NCBI GenBank assembly: GCA_001953215.1
Contig: CP019169.1
Span: 3,658,001-3,722,000 of the forward strand
DNA from: Betaproteobacteria bacterium GR16-43
Lineage (GTDB): Bacteria; Pseudomonadota; Gammaproteobacteria; Burkholderiales; Usitatibacteraceae
DNA: 64,000 nt
Direction of reading: 5' to 3'
The notes under the pieces are model-generated. The model saw only the letters and a list, made by a program, of their open reading frames with translations, was not told the DNA's origin and did no database searches. The position numbers and the translations under genes are program-made. Shown piece by piece: positions 41,875-50,699 of the stretch (positions within the stretch are counted from its first letter, which is position 1; the number at the start of each line of letters is the position of its first letter).

Positions 41875-44232
41875 TCAACCACCGCGGCGCCCGAAGGCCA
41901 CCGCACCCTGCACACCGCCCATGTTGTAGAGCATCCCCGCGCGCTGCCCGGTGCGGCCGGTGAAGAAGCCGTCGAAGCTGCCGATGGCGTTCTGGCCGCA
42001 GCTGGGCGTGCACGTGAGCGTGAGCGACGAGACGTTGGGCGCCCCCGGGATCGAGCTGCCCGTGGAAGCCGTGAAGTACATGTCGCGGTAGATCGGCATG
42101 TTGGGCGCGCTGCCGATCCAGTTCTGGCCGGCGATCGTCACGTTGACCGTCGATGCGACCGTCCGGTTGGTGAAGTTCGCATCGAACGTGGCGCTGCCCA
42201 GCGTGCCGACGGCACCGCTGCTGTTCGTGGGATTGGTGTTGCCGATCACGTCATAGCTCGCCGTGCCGGTGAGCGGCAGGGCCGTCGGGCCCGTCTGCGA
42301 CCCGGCGAAGATGTAGTGCAGTCCGGCGCTCTGCAGGTTCACCGTGCTGGTCTGCCCGTTGCCCGAGACCTGGGCCACGCCGCCGCCCCAGCGGCCCCAC
42401 ACCATGCCCGTATCCGGGTCGAACCCGGCCTGCACCACCTGCGCGGAGCCGAGCGTGTACGTGGCGCGGTTGCCGAGTCCGGAGGCCGGCCCCACGAACG
42501 ACGTCACGCGGCCCTGCGCATCGCTCGTGACTTCGTCGGGACGGTTGGTCGTGGCGTAGTTGCGCGAATAGTCCTGCGCGCCGAGGCGGCCGGCCGGATC
42601 GGAGATGCGGCCTTCGCGGAACGGCGCGGCGCCGTTCTGCGGCGGGCCGACGAAGGCGACGACGCCGGTCACCGAGTTGTTGTTGTTCGCGCGCGTCGTG
42701 TCCGTGAGGTCGGTGATGCCGTAGCCGAGGATCGCGCCCTGCAGGTTCGAACCCACGAAGCTGCCTTCGATCGAGCCGATGAGCAGCGAGTTGGTGGCGG
42801 AGGACACGTTGAACTGGTTGGTCACGACGAGGCGATCGCCGGTCGAGGCGTAGAACGAGTTCAGCGCGAACGGGACGTTGCTCGCCTGCGCCGTCCACGC
42901 GCCGCCCCCGTTTCCGCTCGCGCTCGGAATCGAGAACGCGAGGCCGAGGCTCAGCGTGCGGTTGGTGAAGTTCACGTTCAGGGTCGCGGTGCCGAGCGTG
43001 CCCGACGTGCCGGCCTGGTTCGTGGGCGACGTGGCCGCCGCCAGCGTGTAGACCGCCGTTCCGGTGAGCACGTCCGAGACGTAGCCCGGGTAGCCCGAGG
43101 GCGCGTAGATCCAGTGCACGTTGCCGCCCACCGGATTGCCCGAGCCCGGGCCGCTGAAGCCCAGCGTGCCGTTCACGTAGCGGCCGAGGATGATCGCATC
43201 GGTGCCCAGCGACACCGTCTGCACGTCGACGACGCTGCTGCCGTTGATCACGGGGCGCAGGTCCGACAGCGAACCGCGGTAGGCGATGTAGCCGCGCAGC
43301 GCGGTCCCGTCGAGCGTGAGGTCGCCCGCCGTCGCCTGGCCCAGGAACGGGCCGTTCGAAGCGATCACGACGTCGCGCAGGTTGATCGGATCGGAAAGCA
43401 GGTTGCTCGACGCGTCGATGGTGACGAAGCCCAGCCCGTTGTTGCCGACGGGCGTGGTGGTGTTCTGGTTGCCGCCGGTGAGCTGCTGGTTGTCGCCCGG
43501 GGCGAAGTTGCGCGTGTCGGTGTTCGCGCCGCCCGGAGCGCTCTTCGCGTTGGACGGATTGGTCGCGGAGTCCGCGATGAACTGCGGCGTCGGGATGTAC
43601 TTGGGCGGCTGGGTGCCCGTCACGAGCACCGTCTGGCCCGGGCCGGTGATGAGCGTCTGCGGCCCGCCCTGCTGGGGCGGCAGGTTGCCGGGGATGTCGT
43701 TGGTGATCGCGTGGCTGCCCTCGATCGTGTGGTTGATCGTGATGTCGCCGGAACCGCCGGCGGAAGCCGCGATGTCCGCATCGCAATCGCCGTCGGCCAC
43801 GGAGCAGGCATAGAGGATGTTGCCGGACCCACGGATGCCCACGGTGGCCACGCGCGTCTTCATCACGAACTTGTCGCGGTTGGTGGTCGCGATGAGCCCC
43901 GTGAAGGTGCGCAGCGTGCCGCGCAGCAGATTGAGGACGCCGCCCTCGGTGGACGTGGCGGTCGTCTGGTAGCCCTCGATGCGGAACTGCGAATTCGGGC
44001 GCAGCGACAGCCGCGCCTGGTCGATCATCGACAGTTGCGCCATGCCGGAATTGCCGGTGGCGATGAGATCACCCGGGTCGACCTCGATGCCGCGCACGGC
44101 CGGGATGCGCTGCCCGCTCTTCTTGGTGAGGGTGACCTCACCGGTGACGAAGGTGAAGGTGCCGCTGGCCGCGAAGGCTGCGGGCGACGCCAGGGCTACG
44201 GCGATGGACAGGGCGAGCGTCTTCGATTTCAT
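41875..44232 (-). CDS. Exported FecR-domain protein with TbpB-like C-terminal repeats
   Basis: A 785-residue protein. A type I signal peptide (about 1-21, no lipobox) is followed by a FecR domain (about 22-135: GEVTLTKKSGQRIPAVRG, DQARLSLRPNSQFRIEGY, ATVGIRGSGNILYA), a Thr/Gly/Asn-rich linker (about 170-260) and two related beta-rich halves. Each half has LNVNFTNRTLS or FDANFTNRTV and closes with GSFVGSNLQGAILGYGI or GMLYNMGGVQGAVAFGRR. That closing pattern resembles the C-terminal barrel of TbpB/HpuA surface proteins carried by Slam translocators. The Slam-like gene is immediately upstream (11-base gap), so it is probably the cargo of that protein. Function (ligand) unknown. Confidence 0.75.
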   Translation of the reverse strand: MKSKTLALSIAVALASPAAFAASGTFTFVTGEVTLTKKSGQRIPAVRGIEVDPGDLIATGNSGMAQLSMIDQARLSLRPNSQFRIEGYQTTATSTEGGVLNLLRGTLRTFTGLIATTNRDKFVMKTRVATVGIRGSGNILYACSVADGDCDADIAASAGGSGDITINHTIEGSHAITNDIPGNLPPQQGGPQTLITGPGQTVLVTGTQPPKYIPTPQFIADSATNPSNAKSAPGGANTDTRNFAPGDNQQLTGGNQNTTTPVGNNGLGFVTIDASSNLLSDPINLRDVVIASNGPFLGQATAGDLTLDGTALRGYIAYRGSLSDLRPVINGSSVVDVQTVSLGTDAIILGRYVNGTLGFSGPGSGNPVGGNVHWIYAPSGYPGYVSDVLTGTAVYTLAAATSPTNQAGTSGTLGTATLNVNFTNRTLSLGLAFSIPSASGNGGGAWTAQASNVPFALNSFYASTGDRLVVTNQFNVSSATNSLLIGSIEGSFVGSNLQGAILGYGITDLTDTTRANNNNSVTGVVAFVGPPQNGAAPFREGRISDPAGRLGAQDYSRNYATTNRPDEVTSDAQGRVTSFVGPASGLGNRATYTLGSAQVVQAGFDPDTGMVWGRWGGGVAQVSGNGQTSTVNLQSAGLHYIFAGSQTGPTALPLTGTASYDVIGNTNPTNSSGAVGTLGSATFDANFTNRTVASTVNVTIAGQNWIGSAPNMPIYRDMYFTASTGSSIPGAPNVSSLTLTCTPSCGQNAIGSFDGFFTGRTGQRAGMLYNMGGVQGAVAFGRRGG

Positions 44233-44243
44233 GGCATGCCTTT

Positions 44244-45614
44244 CTAGAACAGGTCGCACCGCACCGCGGTGGAGACCTCGTTGCGGTCATAGTCGAAGAT
44301 GTCGATGTTCGAGGCGTTGCGCGTGTACTGCCACTGGGTGCGCACCGCGCAGCGCTCCTGGAACTGCCAGGTGAGGCCCACGAGGAATTCGCCGAACTGG
44401 TCGCGGCCGCGGCCCACCGTGGTCGAGCGCGCGAATTCGTCCTTGTCGCGGCGATACACGTAGCCCAGCGCGTTGAAGACCTGCAGCTTGGGCGAGAGCG
44501 AGTACTGGATGTAGGAGCGCACGCCCACGAGGTTCTTGCTCTTGTCGGTGACGCCGTCGTCGAACGTGTTCTTGGCCTTGTCGTTGGTCACGAAGCTCGT
44601 GAGGTAGAAGAGCGGCGTGCCCTTGCTCTCGATGGTGCGCAGCCACGAGGCCGACAGGTAGACCTGGTCGAAGTCGTCGATCCGGTTGTCCGGGAAGCGC
44701 ACGGAGCTCAACTGCAGGCCCAGCCCGAGCTGGTTGCGGGTGTTGATGGCATAGCGCCAATCGAGGATCGCGTTACCGGTGTTACGGTCGTTGGTCGGTT
44801 TTGGATCTCCCGGCGCATCGCCTTCCTGGGCGTAGTGCTGGTAGCCCAGCGAACCGCGCCATTGGGACGGCCCGTTGTTCAGGGCCGCGCCGGCGCGCAG
44901 GTCCCCGGCCAGGATGTTGAACTTCGACTCGTCGTAGTAGGCGCGGCCCCGGGCGCCGCCGCCCGCGAAGACGCTCCAGCCGCGCGAAAGCGGATACGAA
45001 TACTCGAGGTAGCCGAGGGCTTCGAGGTAGGCCGCGTCGCGCTTGATCGAGTTGCCGGTCGGATCGACCGTGATGTTGAACGACTGCTGCGAAGCCGCGC
45101 CGAAATCGCCGGGCACGCCCGTGAGGTTGCTGTCGTAGCCCAGCTGCATCTCGGCGAAGCCGGTCCAGCCCGGGGTGGTCTCGCGGCGGCGCATCTGGAT
45201 CGCCTCGAGGTACTGGTTCAAGGCCTGCAGCGCGGCGGCCGGCGGGTTGGAGTCCTTCAGGCGGCGGAACGCGGCTTCGGCCAGGTCGTACGAACCGAGC
45301 GCGAAGTAGGCCCGGCCCAGGTCCATCTGGGCGCCCGCGTGGTTCGGCACCACGGCGAGCACGCGTTCGAACGCGATGATGGCTTCATCGAAGCGGCTGC
45401 TGTCCAGCGCGGCCACGCCCAGGAGGTAGTCGTATTCCGGCGTGCCGGTCATTTCGGGCGCACCGATCAACTCCATGTACGCCTGCTTGGGATTGCTGTC
45501 GGCGAGGAGCTTGCGCGCGCGATCGAGGACCTGCGGATCGGCCGCGAGCGATCCGGTGGCGAATGCCAGCGCAAAGCACAAAGCCACGACCCGCGGCATG
45601 CGGTTCTTTTTCAT
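44244..45614 (-). CDS. Slam/DUF560-like outer-membrane translocator (TPR plus beta-barrel)
   Basis: A 456-residue outer-membrane protein: signal peptide (1-25), a TPR domain (about 27-135, for example DEAIIAFERVLAVVPNHAGAQMDLG and LGSYDLAEAAFRRL), then a barrel (about 150-456) opening with the DUF560-type strand FAEMQLGYDSNLT and ending with an aromatic residue (RCDLF). TPR plus 14-strand barrel is the build of Slam proteins (type XI secretion), which move TbpB-like cargo to the surface. It starts the operon; a promoter lies at 45684-45712. The alternative is a generic TPR-barrel porin, but the paired cargo-like gene favours Slam. Confidence 0.75.
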   Translation of the reverse strand: MKKNRMPRVVALCFALAFATGSLAADPQVLDRARKLLADSNPKQAYMELIGAPEMTGTPEYDYLLGVAALDSSRFDEAIIAFERVLAVVPNHAGAQMDLGRAYFALGSYDLAEAAFRRLKDSNPPAAALQALNQYLEAIQMRRRETTPGWTGFAEMQLGYDSNLTGVPGDFGAASQQSFNITVDPTGNSIKRDAAYLEALGYLEYSYPLSRGWSVFAGGGARGRAYYDESKFNILAGDLRAGAALNNGPSQWRGSLGYQHYAQEGDAPGDPKPTNDRNTGNAILDWRYAINTRNQLGLGLQLSSVRFPDNRIDDFDQVYLSASWLRTIESKGTPLFYLTSFVTNDKAKNTFDDGVTDKSKNLVGVRSYIQYSLSPKLQVFNALGYVYRRDKDEFARSTTVGRGRDQFGEFLVGLTWQFQERCAVRTQWQYTRNASNIDIFDYDRNEVSTAVRCDLF

Positions 45615-45683
45615 GGGGTGGTCCGCCCTTTTTGGGATGGCCGCTGATTGGAAATAGCCTTAAAAATCATGCGGCTTGGTGCG

Positions 45684-45712
45684 ATGTTATTCCCCTTGTG
45701 GAGGGGATGCAA
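45684..45712 (-). promoter_or_regulatory. Promoter of the Slam-like operon
   Basis: On the minus strand TTGCAT (45712-45707) and TAACAT (45689-45684) are separated by exactly 17 bases, about 70 bases before the Slam ATG. The spacer contains a CCCCT/AGGGG inverted repeat that a regulator could use. Confidence 0.5.
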
Positions 45713-45742
45713 TTGACTTCGCGCCGGATGATAATCGTGGGC

Positions 45743-46519
45743 ATGGACGACACCGCCCGGCTGCTCCAGCACATCGACGAGGGCGTGGCGACCCTCACGC
45801 TCAACCGGCCGCGCCAGTTCAACGCGCTCTCCTCGGCGCTCCTGGCGGACCTGCACGCGGCCCTGGATCGGCTGCGGGGCGACGAATCGGTTCGCGTCGT
45901 CGTCATCACCGGCGCGGGTGCGGCCTTCTGCTCCGGCCATGACCTGAAGGAAATGCAGGGCGCGGCTCCCGAAGCCGTGCAGGCGCTCTTCGCCTCGTGC
46001 AGCGCGATGATGCAGAAGCTGATCGCCCTGCCCCAGCCGGTGATCGCGGCCGTGAACGGCGTCGCCACGGCGGCCGGGTGCCAGCTCGTGGCCCAATGCG
46101 ACCTCGCGGTGGCGGCCGACAATGCGCGCTTCTCGGTATCCGGAATCAACCTGGGCCTCTTCTGCTCGACGCCGGCCGTGGCACTCTCGCGCAACGTCTC
46201 GCGCAAACGTGCCGCTGAGATGCTCTTCACCGGGGAATTCATCGAAGCCGAGACCGCCCTCGACTGGGGCCTGGTGAACCGCGTGGAGCCGGCGGCGCGG
46301 CTGATGGAGTCGACGCGCGAATTCGCGAATTACCTGAAGTCGAAGCCGCGCGAGTCCCTCGCCCTGGGCAAGGCCCTCTTCTACCGGCAACTGGAGGCGG
46401 GTTTGCAGGGCGCCTACGAGGATGCTTCCCGGACCATCTCGGCCAACATGGGCGGCGAGGAAGCCCGCGAAGGCGTGGACGCCTTCCTCTCGAAACGCCC
46501 GCCGAACTGGAAAGCCTGA
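45743..46519 (+). CDS. Enoyl-CoA hydratase/isomerase family protein, ECHDC3-like
   Basis: A 258-residue crotonase-fold protein. CSGHDLKEM forms the first oxyanion hole and NGVATAAGCQLVAQCDLAVA the second strand-helix; the GLFCSTPAVALSRNV stretch is diagnostic of the ECHDC3 subgroup. The two catalytic glutamates of true enoyl-CoA hydratases are not at their positions, so a hydratase activity is doubtful; isomerase or another acyl-CoA reaction is possible. Start at ATG 45743; an in-frame ATG at 45728 is the alternative, neither with a strong ribosome binding site. Divergent from the Slam-like operon. Confidence 0.85.
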   Translation: MDDTARLLQHIDEGVATLTLNRPRQFNALSSALLADLHAALDRLRGDESVRVVVITGAGAAFCSGHDLKEMQGAAPEAVQALFASCSAMMQKLIALPQPVIAAVNGVATAAGCQLVAQCDLAVAADNARFSVSGINLGLFCSTPAVALSRNVSRKRAAEMLFTGEFIEAETALDWGLVNRVEPAARLMESTREFANYLKSKPRESLALGKALFYRQLEAGLQGAYEDASRTISANMGGEEAREGVDAFLSKRPPNWKA

Positions 46520-46639
46520 ACGCAACGAACGCCTCCACATGGGGATTCCGACCCTAACTGCCCTACGTTACAGGTCGCCATTGGATGCCACGCCCGACTG
46601 TGCCGTACCGCGAATAGGGAAAATTCAGTCCCGGAACGC

Positions 46640-48223
46640 CTATCCCAGATCGCGTGCGATTTCGCGCGCCGCGTTGTGCCCCGGCACCCCCGTCACCCCG
46701 CCCCCCGGGTGCGCACCCGAGCCGCAGAGGTAGAGCCCCGCGAGCGGCATGCGGTAGTTGCCATGCCCCAGCACGGGGCGCGCGCTGAAGAGCTGGTTCA
46801 GCGAGAGCTTGCCGTGGAAGATGTCGCCGCCCACCAGCCCGAAGGTCCGTTCGAGGTCGAGCGGCGTGAGCACCCGCCGTCCCAGCACGCTCGCCTTGAA
46901 GTTCGGGGCATGCCGGGTCACGAGGTCGATGGCCGCGTCGGCCGCGTGCTCGCGTTCGTCGTCCCAGTTGCGATCACCCGGGAGCCGGTAGCGGAAGTGC
47001 TGGCAGAAGAGGCTCGCCACGTGCTTCCCGGGAGGGGCGAGCGAATCGTCGACGGTGCTGGGAATCAAGACTTCGACGATCGGCTCGGCCGACCAACCCG
47101 AGGCGCGTGCCGTGGCATGCGCGCGGTCCATGTACGCGAGCGTGGGCGCGAGGATGATTCCCGAGCTGTGGTGCGGCTGCGCGGCCAAGCCCCTCGCGCA
47201 GGTGAAGTCCGGCAGCTCCGAGAGCGCGACGTTGATCCGCAGGGTGGCGCTCTCGCAGTCGTACTGGCGAAAGGGTTCGAAGGCTTGCGCGGCCGCGTCC
47301 TTCACCAGGGTCGCCAGCAGCCGCGGGTTCACGTTCGACACCACGCAGCGCGCCGCGACCTCGGTGCCGTCCTCGAGCAGGACGCCCGCGGCGCGTCCGT
47401 TCGCCACGAGGATCTCGGCCACACCCTGCCCCGTGCGAATCTCGACGCCGCGCGACAATGCTTCCTTGCGCATTGCGTCCGTGATCGAGCCCATGCCGCC
47501 GATCGCGTGGCCCCAGGTGCCCTTCTTGCCGTTCACTTCGCCGAAGACGTGGTGCAGCAGCACGTAGGCGGAGCCGGGCGTGTACGGGCTCGCGAAATTG
47601 CCCACCACGGCGTCGAAGCCGAAGCAGGCCTGCAACGCGTCGGACTCGAAGAAACGCTCGAGCCAATCGCCCGCGGACATCGTGAAGAGGTCGAGCACGT
47701 CGCGCTTGGCTTCCATCGGCAGCGCGTTCAGCTTGCGCGAGACCTTCCAGCCCTGGAAGAGGTCGCGAATGCCGCCGCCCACGTTCGGCGGTGTTTCGAG
47801 CAGGAGGTCGCGCAACACGTCGGCCACGCGATCCAGGCGCGCGTAGTACTCGGGCAGGCGCTCGGCATCGGCGCGGGAGAAGCGCGCGACTTCGCGCTGC
47901 GTCGCCTCGAGGCCTCCACCCACCCGGATGGACGCCCCGCCTTCCAGCGGCAGGAAATTCGAGAACGGCCGCTCGACGATCCGCAAGCCGTGCTCGGCCA
48001 GTTTGAGATCCCGGATCACCTTCGGGTTCAGCAGGCTCACCGTGTACGAAGCGGTGGAGTTGCGGAAGCCCGGGTGGAATTCCTCGGTGACCGCGGCGCC
48101 GCCCACCTTCTCGCGGCGCTCCACCATGCACACGCGCAGGCCCGCGGCGGCGAGGTAGCAGGCGCAGGTCAGCCCGTTGTGGCCGGCCCCGACGATGACC
48201 GCGTCGTAGTTCGCACCCGCCAC
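46640..48223 (-). CDS. FAD-dependent oxidoreductase, PYROXD2/phytoene-desaturase-like
   Basis: A 527-residue flavoprotein read from GTG. FAD-binding motif AVIVGAGHNGLTCACYLA at the N-terminus, ERREKVGGAAVTEEFHPGF, and the C-terminal GLYLCGSGAHPGGGVTGVPG that closes the FAD site in the phytoene desaturase superfamily. The closest known group is PYROXD2-like, of unknown substrate. No carotenoid genes are nearby. One base separates its start from the hydrolase stop, so it belongs to the operon with the hydrolase and acyl-CoA ligase genes. Confidence 0.88.
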   Translation of the reverse strand: MAGANYDAVIVGAGHNGLTCACYLAAAGLRVCMVERREKVGGAAVTEEFHPGFRNSTASYTVSLLNPKVIRDLKLAEHGLRIVERPFSNFLPLEGGASIRVGGGLEATQREVARFSRADAERLPEYYARLDRVADVLRDLLLETPPNVGGGIRDLFQGWKVSRKLNALPMEAKRDVLDLFTMSAGDWLERFFESDALQACFGFDAVVGNFASPYTPGSAYVLLHHVFGEVNGKKGTWGHAIGGMGSITDAMRKEALSRGVEIRTGQGVAEILVANGRAAGVLLEDGTEVAARCVVSNVNPRLLATLVKDAAAQAFEPFRQYDCESATLRINVALSELPDFTCARGLAAQPHHSSGIILAPTLAYMDRAHATARASGWSAEPIVEVLIPSTVDDSLAPPGKHVASLFCQHFRYRLPGDRNWDDEREHAADAAIDLVTRHAPNFKASVLGRRVLTPLDLERTFGLVGGDIFHGKLSLNQLFSARPVLGHGNYRMPLAGLYLCGSGAHPGGGVTGVPGHNAAREIARDLG

Positions 48224-48224
48224 G

Positions 48225-49061
48225 TCAGCCCAACAGGAACTTGCGGATCACGCCGACCTGCGCGTCGTCCATCAACATCGGCGCGTGGCCGGTGTTCGCG
48301 ACCACGTGGGCCTGCGTGTTCGGGCGCTTCTTCATCTCCTCGAGCGTGTCGGCGGGCAGGAGGTCGGACGAGTCGCCGCGCACCACGAGCACCGGGCAGG
48401 GAATCGCGTTCCAGAACGCGCGCATGTCCACGTCCGCGAACGGCTGCGCCTTGAAAGTGACGGCGATGTCAGGGTCGTAGCGGAAGACCCACTTGCCCGA
48501 GGCGTCCTGCTTCGCCGCGCTCTCGGAGATCTGCCGCCATTGCGCATCGGAGAGCGCGCCGAAGGGGCTCACGCTCCGCACCGCGGCGATCAGCGCGTCG
48601 AGCGAGTCGAACGACGGCGTGGTGCCGACGTACTGCCCGAGGCGTTCCAGCGACGCTTTCGGGATGAACGAACCCACGTCGTTCATGACCAGCTTGCGAA
48701 TCGGCGAACCCGGAATGCCCGACATGATCATGCCGATGATGCCGCCCATCGACGTGCCCACCCAGTCGACCGTCTCCGCGCCGGTCTTCGCGATCAGCGC
48801 GGCGATGTCGTTCAGGTACACGGGGTAGCCGTAGTCGGTCTTCACGCGCAGCCAGTCGCTCTTGCCGCGCCCCACCACATCGGGGCACACGACGCGATAC
48901 GCGTCGGATAGCTTCTCGGCGAGGTAGTCGAAATCGCGCCCATTGCGCGTGAGGCCGTGCACGCAGACCAGCACGCGAGGATTCGCCGGATCGCCCCACT
49001 CCGTGTACGCCAGCTTGTGGAAACCGTGGGGGTCCAGCGACTGCAGGGATTGTTCTTTCAT
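48225..49061 (-). CDS. Alpha/beta-hydrolase
   Basis: A 278-residue alpha/beta-hydrolase: oxyanion VHGLTRNGRDFDYLAEKL, nucleophile elbow VGTSMGG (serine in GTSMG), acid region PCPVLVVRGDSSDLLPADT and histidine NTGHAPMLM. It lacks a signal peptide. ATG 49061 overlaps the stop of the acyl-CoA ligase (ATGA), so the two are translationally coupled; a thioesterase or lactone/ester hydrolase role linked to the ligase is likely. The long frame continuing to 49661 is the ligase gene read out of frame and is not part of it. Confidence 0.87.
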   Translation of the reverse strand: MKEQSLQSLDPHGFHKLAYTEWGDPANPRVLVCVHGLTRNGRDFDYLAEKLSDAYRVVCPDVVGRGKSDWLRVKTDYGYPVYLNDIAALIAKTGAETVDWVGTSMGGIIGMIMSGIPGSPIRKLVMNDVGSFIPKASLERLGQYVGTTPSFDSLDALIAAVRSVSPFGALSDAQWRQISESAAKQDASGKWVFRYDPDIAVTFKAQPFADVDMRAFWNAIPCPVLVVRGDSSDLLPADTLEEMKKRPNTQAHVVANTGHAPMLMDDAQVGVIRKFLLG

Positions 49062-50692
49062 TCGATCGCCTGAGTGGATTTCGCGCGTTCGCGCAGGATG
49101 AATTTCTGGATCTTGCCCGTCGAGGTCTTGGGGAGCGGACCGAAGACCACCGTGCGCGGAGCCTTGAAGCGCGCCATGCGCGCGCGGCAGAACTCGATCA
49201 GCTCTTCCACCGAAGCGGAAGCGCCTTCCTTCAACTCGACGAATGCGCACGGCGTCTCGCCCCACTTCGCGTCGGGCTGGGCGACCACGGCCGCGAGCAT
49301 CACCGCGGGGTGCCCGTGGAGCACGTCCTCGACTTCCTGCGACGAGATGTTCTCGCCGCCGGAGATGATCACGTCCTTGGAGCGATCCTTGATCTTCGCG
49401 TAGCCGTCCGGGTGCATCACGGCCAGGTCGCCGGTGTGGAACCAGCCGCCGCGGAAGGCCTCCTCGCTCGCCTTCGGGTTCTTGAGATAGCCCTTCATCG
49501 TGATGTTGCCGCGGAACATGATCTCGCCCATCGTCGTGCCGTCGCGCGGCACGGGCTGCATCGTTTCGGGGTCCATCACGTCCATGCCTTCCTGCAGCAG
49601 GTAGGCCACGCCCTGCCGGCCGTTCAGCCGCACCTGTTCCTCGACCGGCAGCGACGCCCACTCAGGATGCTTCGCGCACACCGCCGCGGGACCGTACGTC
49701 TCGGTCAGGCCATAGACGTGCGTGATGCCGAAGCCCATCGTCGCCATGCCCTCGATCATCGCGGCGGGCGGCGCGGCGGCCGCGACGAGAGCCGAAACCT
49801 GGTGCGAAATGCCGCGCTTCAATTCCGCGGGCGCGTTGATCAGCATCGAGTGCACGATCGGGGCGCCGCAGTAGTGCGTCACCTTGTGCTCGCGGATGAG
49901 GTCGAGGATCGCCTTCGCCTCGACCTTGCGCAGGCACACGTTGGTGCCCGCGAGGGCCGCCAGCGTCCAGTTGAAGCACCAGCCGTTGCAATGGAACATC
50001 GGCAGCGTCCAGAGGTACACCGGGAAGCGCGGAATCGAGCCGTCGACGATGTTGCTCACCGCGTTCAGGTACGCGCCGCGATGGTGGTAGACCACACCCT
50101 TCGGATTGCCGGTCGTGCCGGAGGTGTAGCTGAGCGAGATCGCCTCCCACTCGTCGGGCGGCAGGTTCCACGCATACGACGGGTCCCCTTCAAAAAGGAA
50201 ATCCTCGTACTCGATCGCCCCGAGGGCTTCGCCGCCTTCGAACAACACGTCGTCGACGTCGATCACCAGCGGCTTCGACTTCACGAGCGTGAGCGCCTTC
50301 GCGATGGTCGGGGAGAATTCGCGGTCGGTGAACAGGACCTTCGCCTCGCCGTGATCCAGCATGAAGGCAATGGCCTCGGCATCGAGGCGGGTGTTGAGCG
50401 GGTTCAGGACGGCGCCGAACATCGCGGGGCCGAAATGCAGCTCGATCATCGCCGGGATGTTGGGCAGCATCGCCGCCACGGTCTCGCCGCGCTTCACCCC
50501 GCGGCGCTGCAGGGCCGAGGCGAGCCGGCGGCAGCGCTCGTAGGTCTCGCCCCAGGTGCGCCGGGTTGTCCCGTGCACGACGGCGAGGCGATCCGGATAG
50601 ACCTGCGCCGCCTTGGCGAGGAAGGACACGGGGGTGAGCGGCACATAGTTCGCCGCGTTGCGCTCCAGTCCGGATTCGTAGGGTCCTGCCAT
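49058..50692 (-). CDS. AMP-dependent acyl-CoA ligase (DmdB-like)
   Basis: A 544-residue adenylate-forming ligase: P-loop YTSGTTGNPKGVVYHHRG, A5-type VYGLTETYGP, A7 WFHTGDLAVMHPDGY and the C-terminal lysine in PKTSTGKIQKF. It converts a carboxylic acid, CoA and ATP to acyl-CoA. The N-terminus (ERNAANYVPLTPVSFLAKAA) resembles medium-chain and methylmercaptopropionyl-CoA ligases (DmdB). It is coupled to the hydrolase gene and follows folD with a 7-base gap. Confidence 0.92.
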   Translation of the reverse strand: MAGPYESGLERNAANYVPLTPVSFLAKAAQVYPDRLAVVHGTTRRTWGETYERCRRLASALQRRGVKRGETVAAMLPNIPAMIELHFGPAMFGAVLNPLNTRLDAEAIAFMLDHGEAKVLFTDREFSPTIAKALTLVKSKPLVIDVDDVLFEGGEALGAIEYEDFLFEGDPSYAWNLPPDEWEAISLSYTSGTTGNPKGVVYHHRGAYLNAVSNIVDGSIPRFPVYLWTLPMFHCNGWCFNWTLAALAGTNVCLRKVEAKAILDLIREHKVTHYCGAPIVHSMLINAPAELKRGISHQVSALVAAAAPPAAMIEGMATMGFGITHVYGLTETYGPAAVCAKHPEWASLPVEEQVRLNGRQGVAYLLQEGMDVMDPETMQPVPRDGTTMGEIMFRGNITMKGYLKNPKASEEAFRGGWFHTGDLAVMHPDGYAKIKDRSKDVIISGGENISSQEVEDVLHGHPAVMLAAVVAQPDAKWGETPCAFVELKEGASASVEELIEFCRARMARFKAPRTVVFGPLPKTSTGKIQKFILRERAKSTQAIE

Positions 50693-50699
50693 GGTCTCC

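Noticed and set aside
38544-41963. 1139-codon plus-strand open frame
   Set aside because: Antisense of the Ig-like-repeat gene, whose minus-strand reading has a signal peptide and regular repeats; the plus-strand reading is Arg-rich noise.
42316-44247. 643-codon plus-strand open frame
   Set aside because: Antisense to the FecR-domain gene; low-complexity Arg/Ala/Val composition, no ribosome binding site or family motif.
46520-46639. Small gene or RNA in the gap after the ECHDC3-like gene
   Set aside because: No start with a ribosome binding site, no stable stem and no promoter pair were found by eye; it appears to be plain intergenic sequence.
48225-49661. Fusion of the hydrolase with an upstream 200-residue segment
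   Set aside because: The extra segment is the acyl-CoA ligase gene read in another frame; the hydrolase starts at 49061 with an ATGA overlap.
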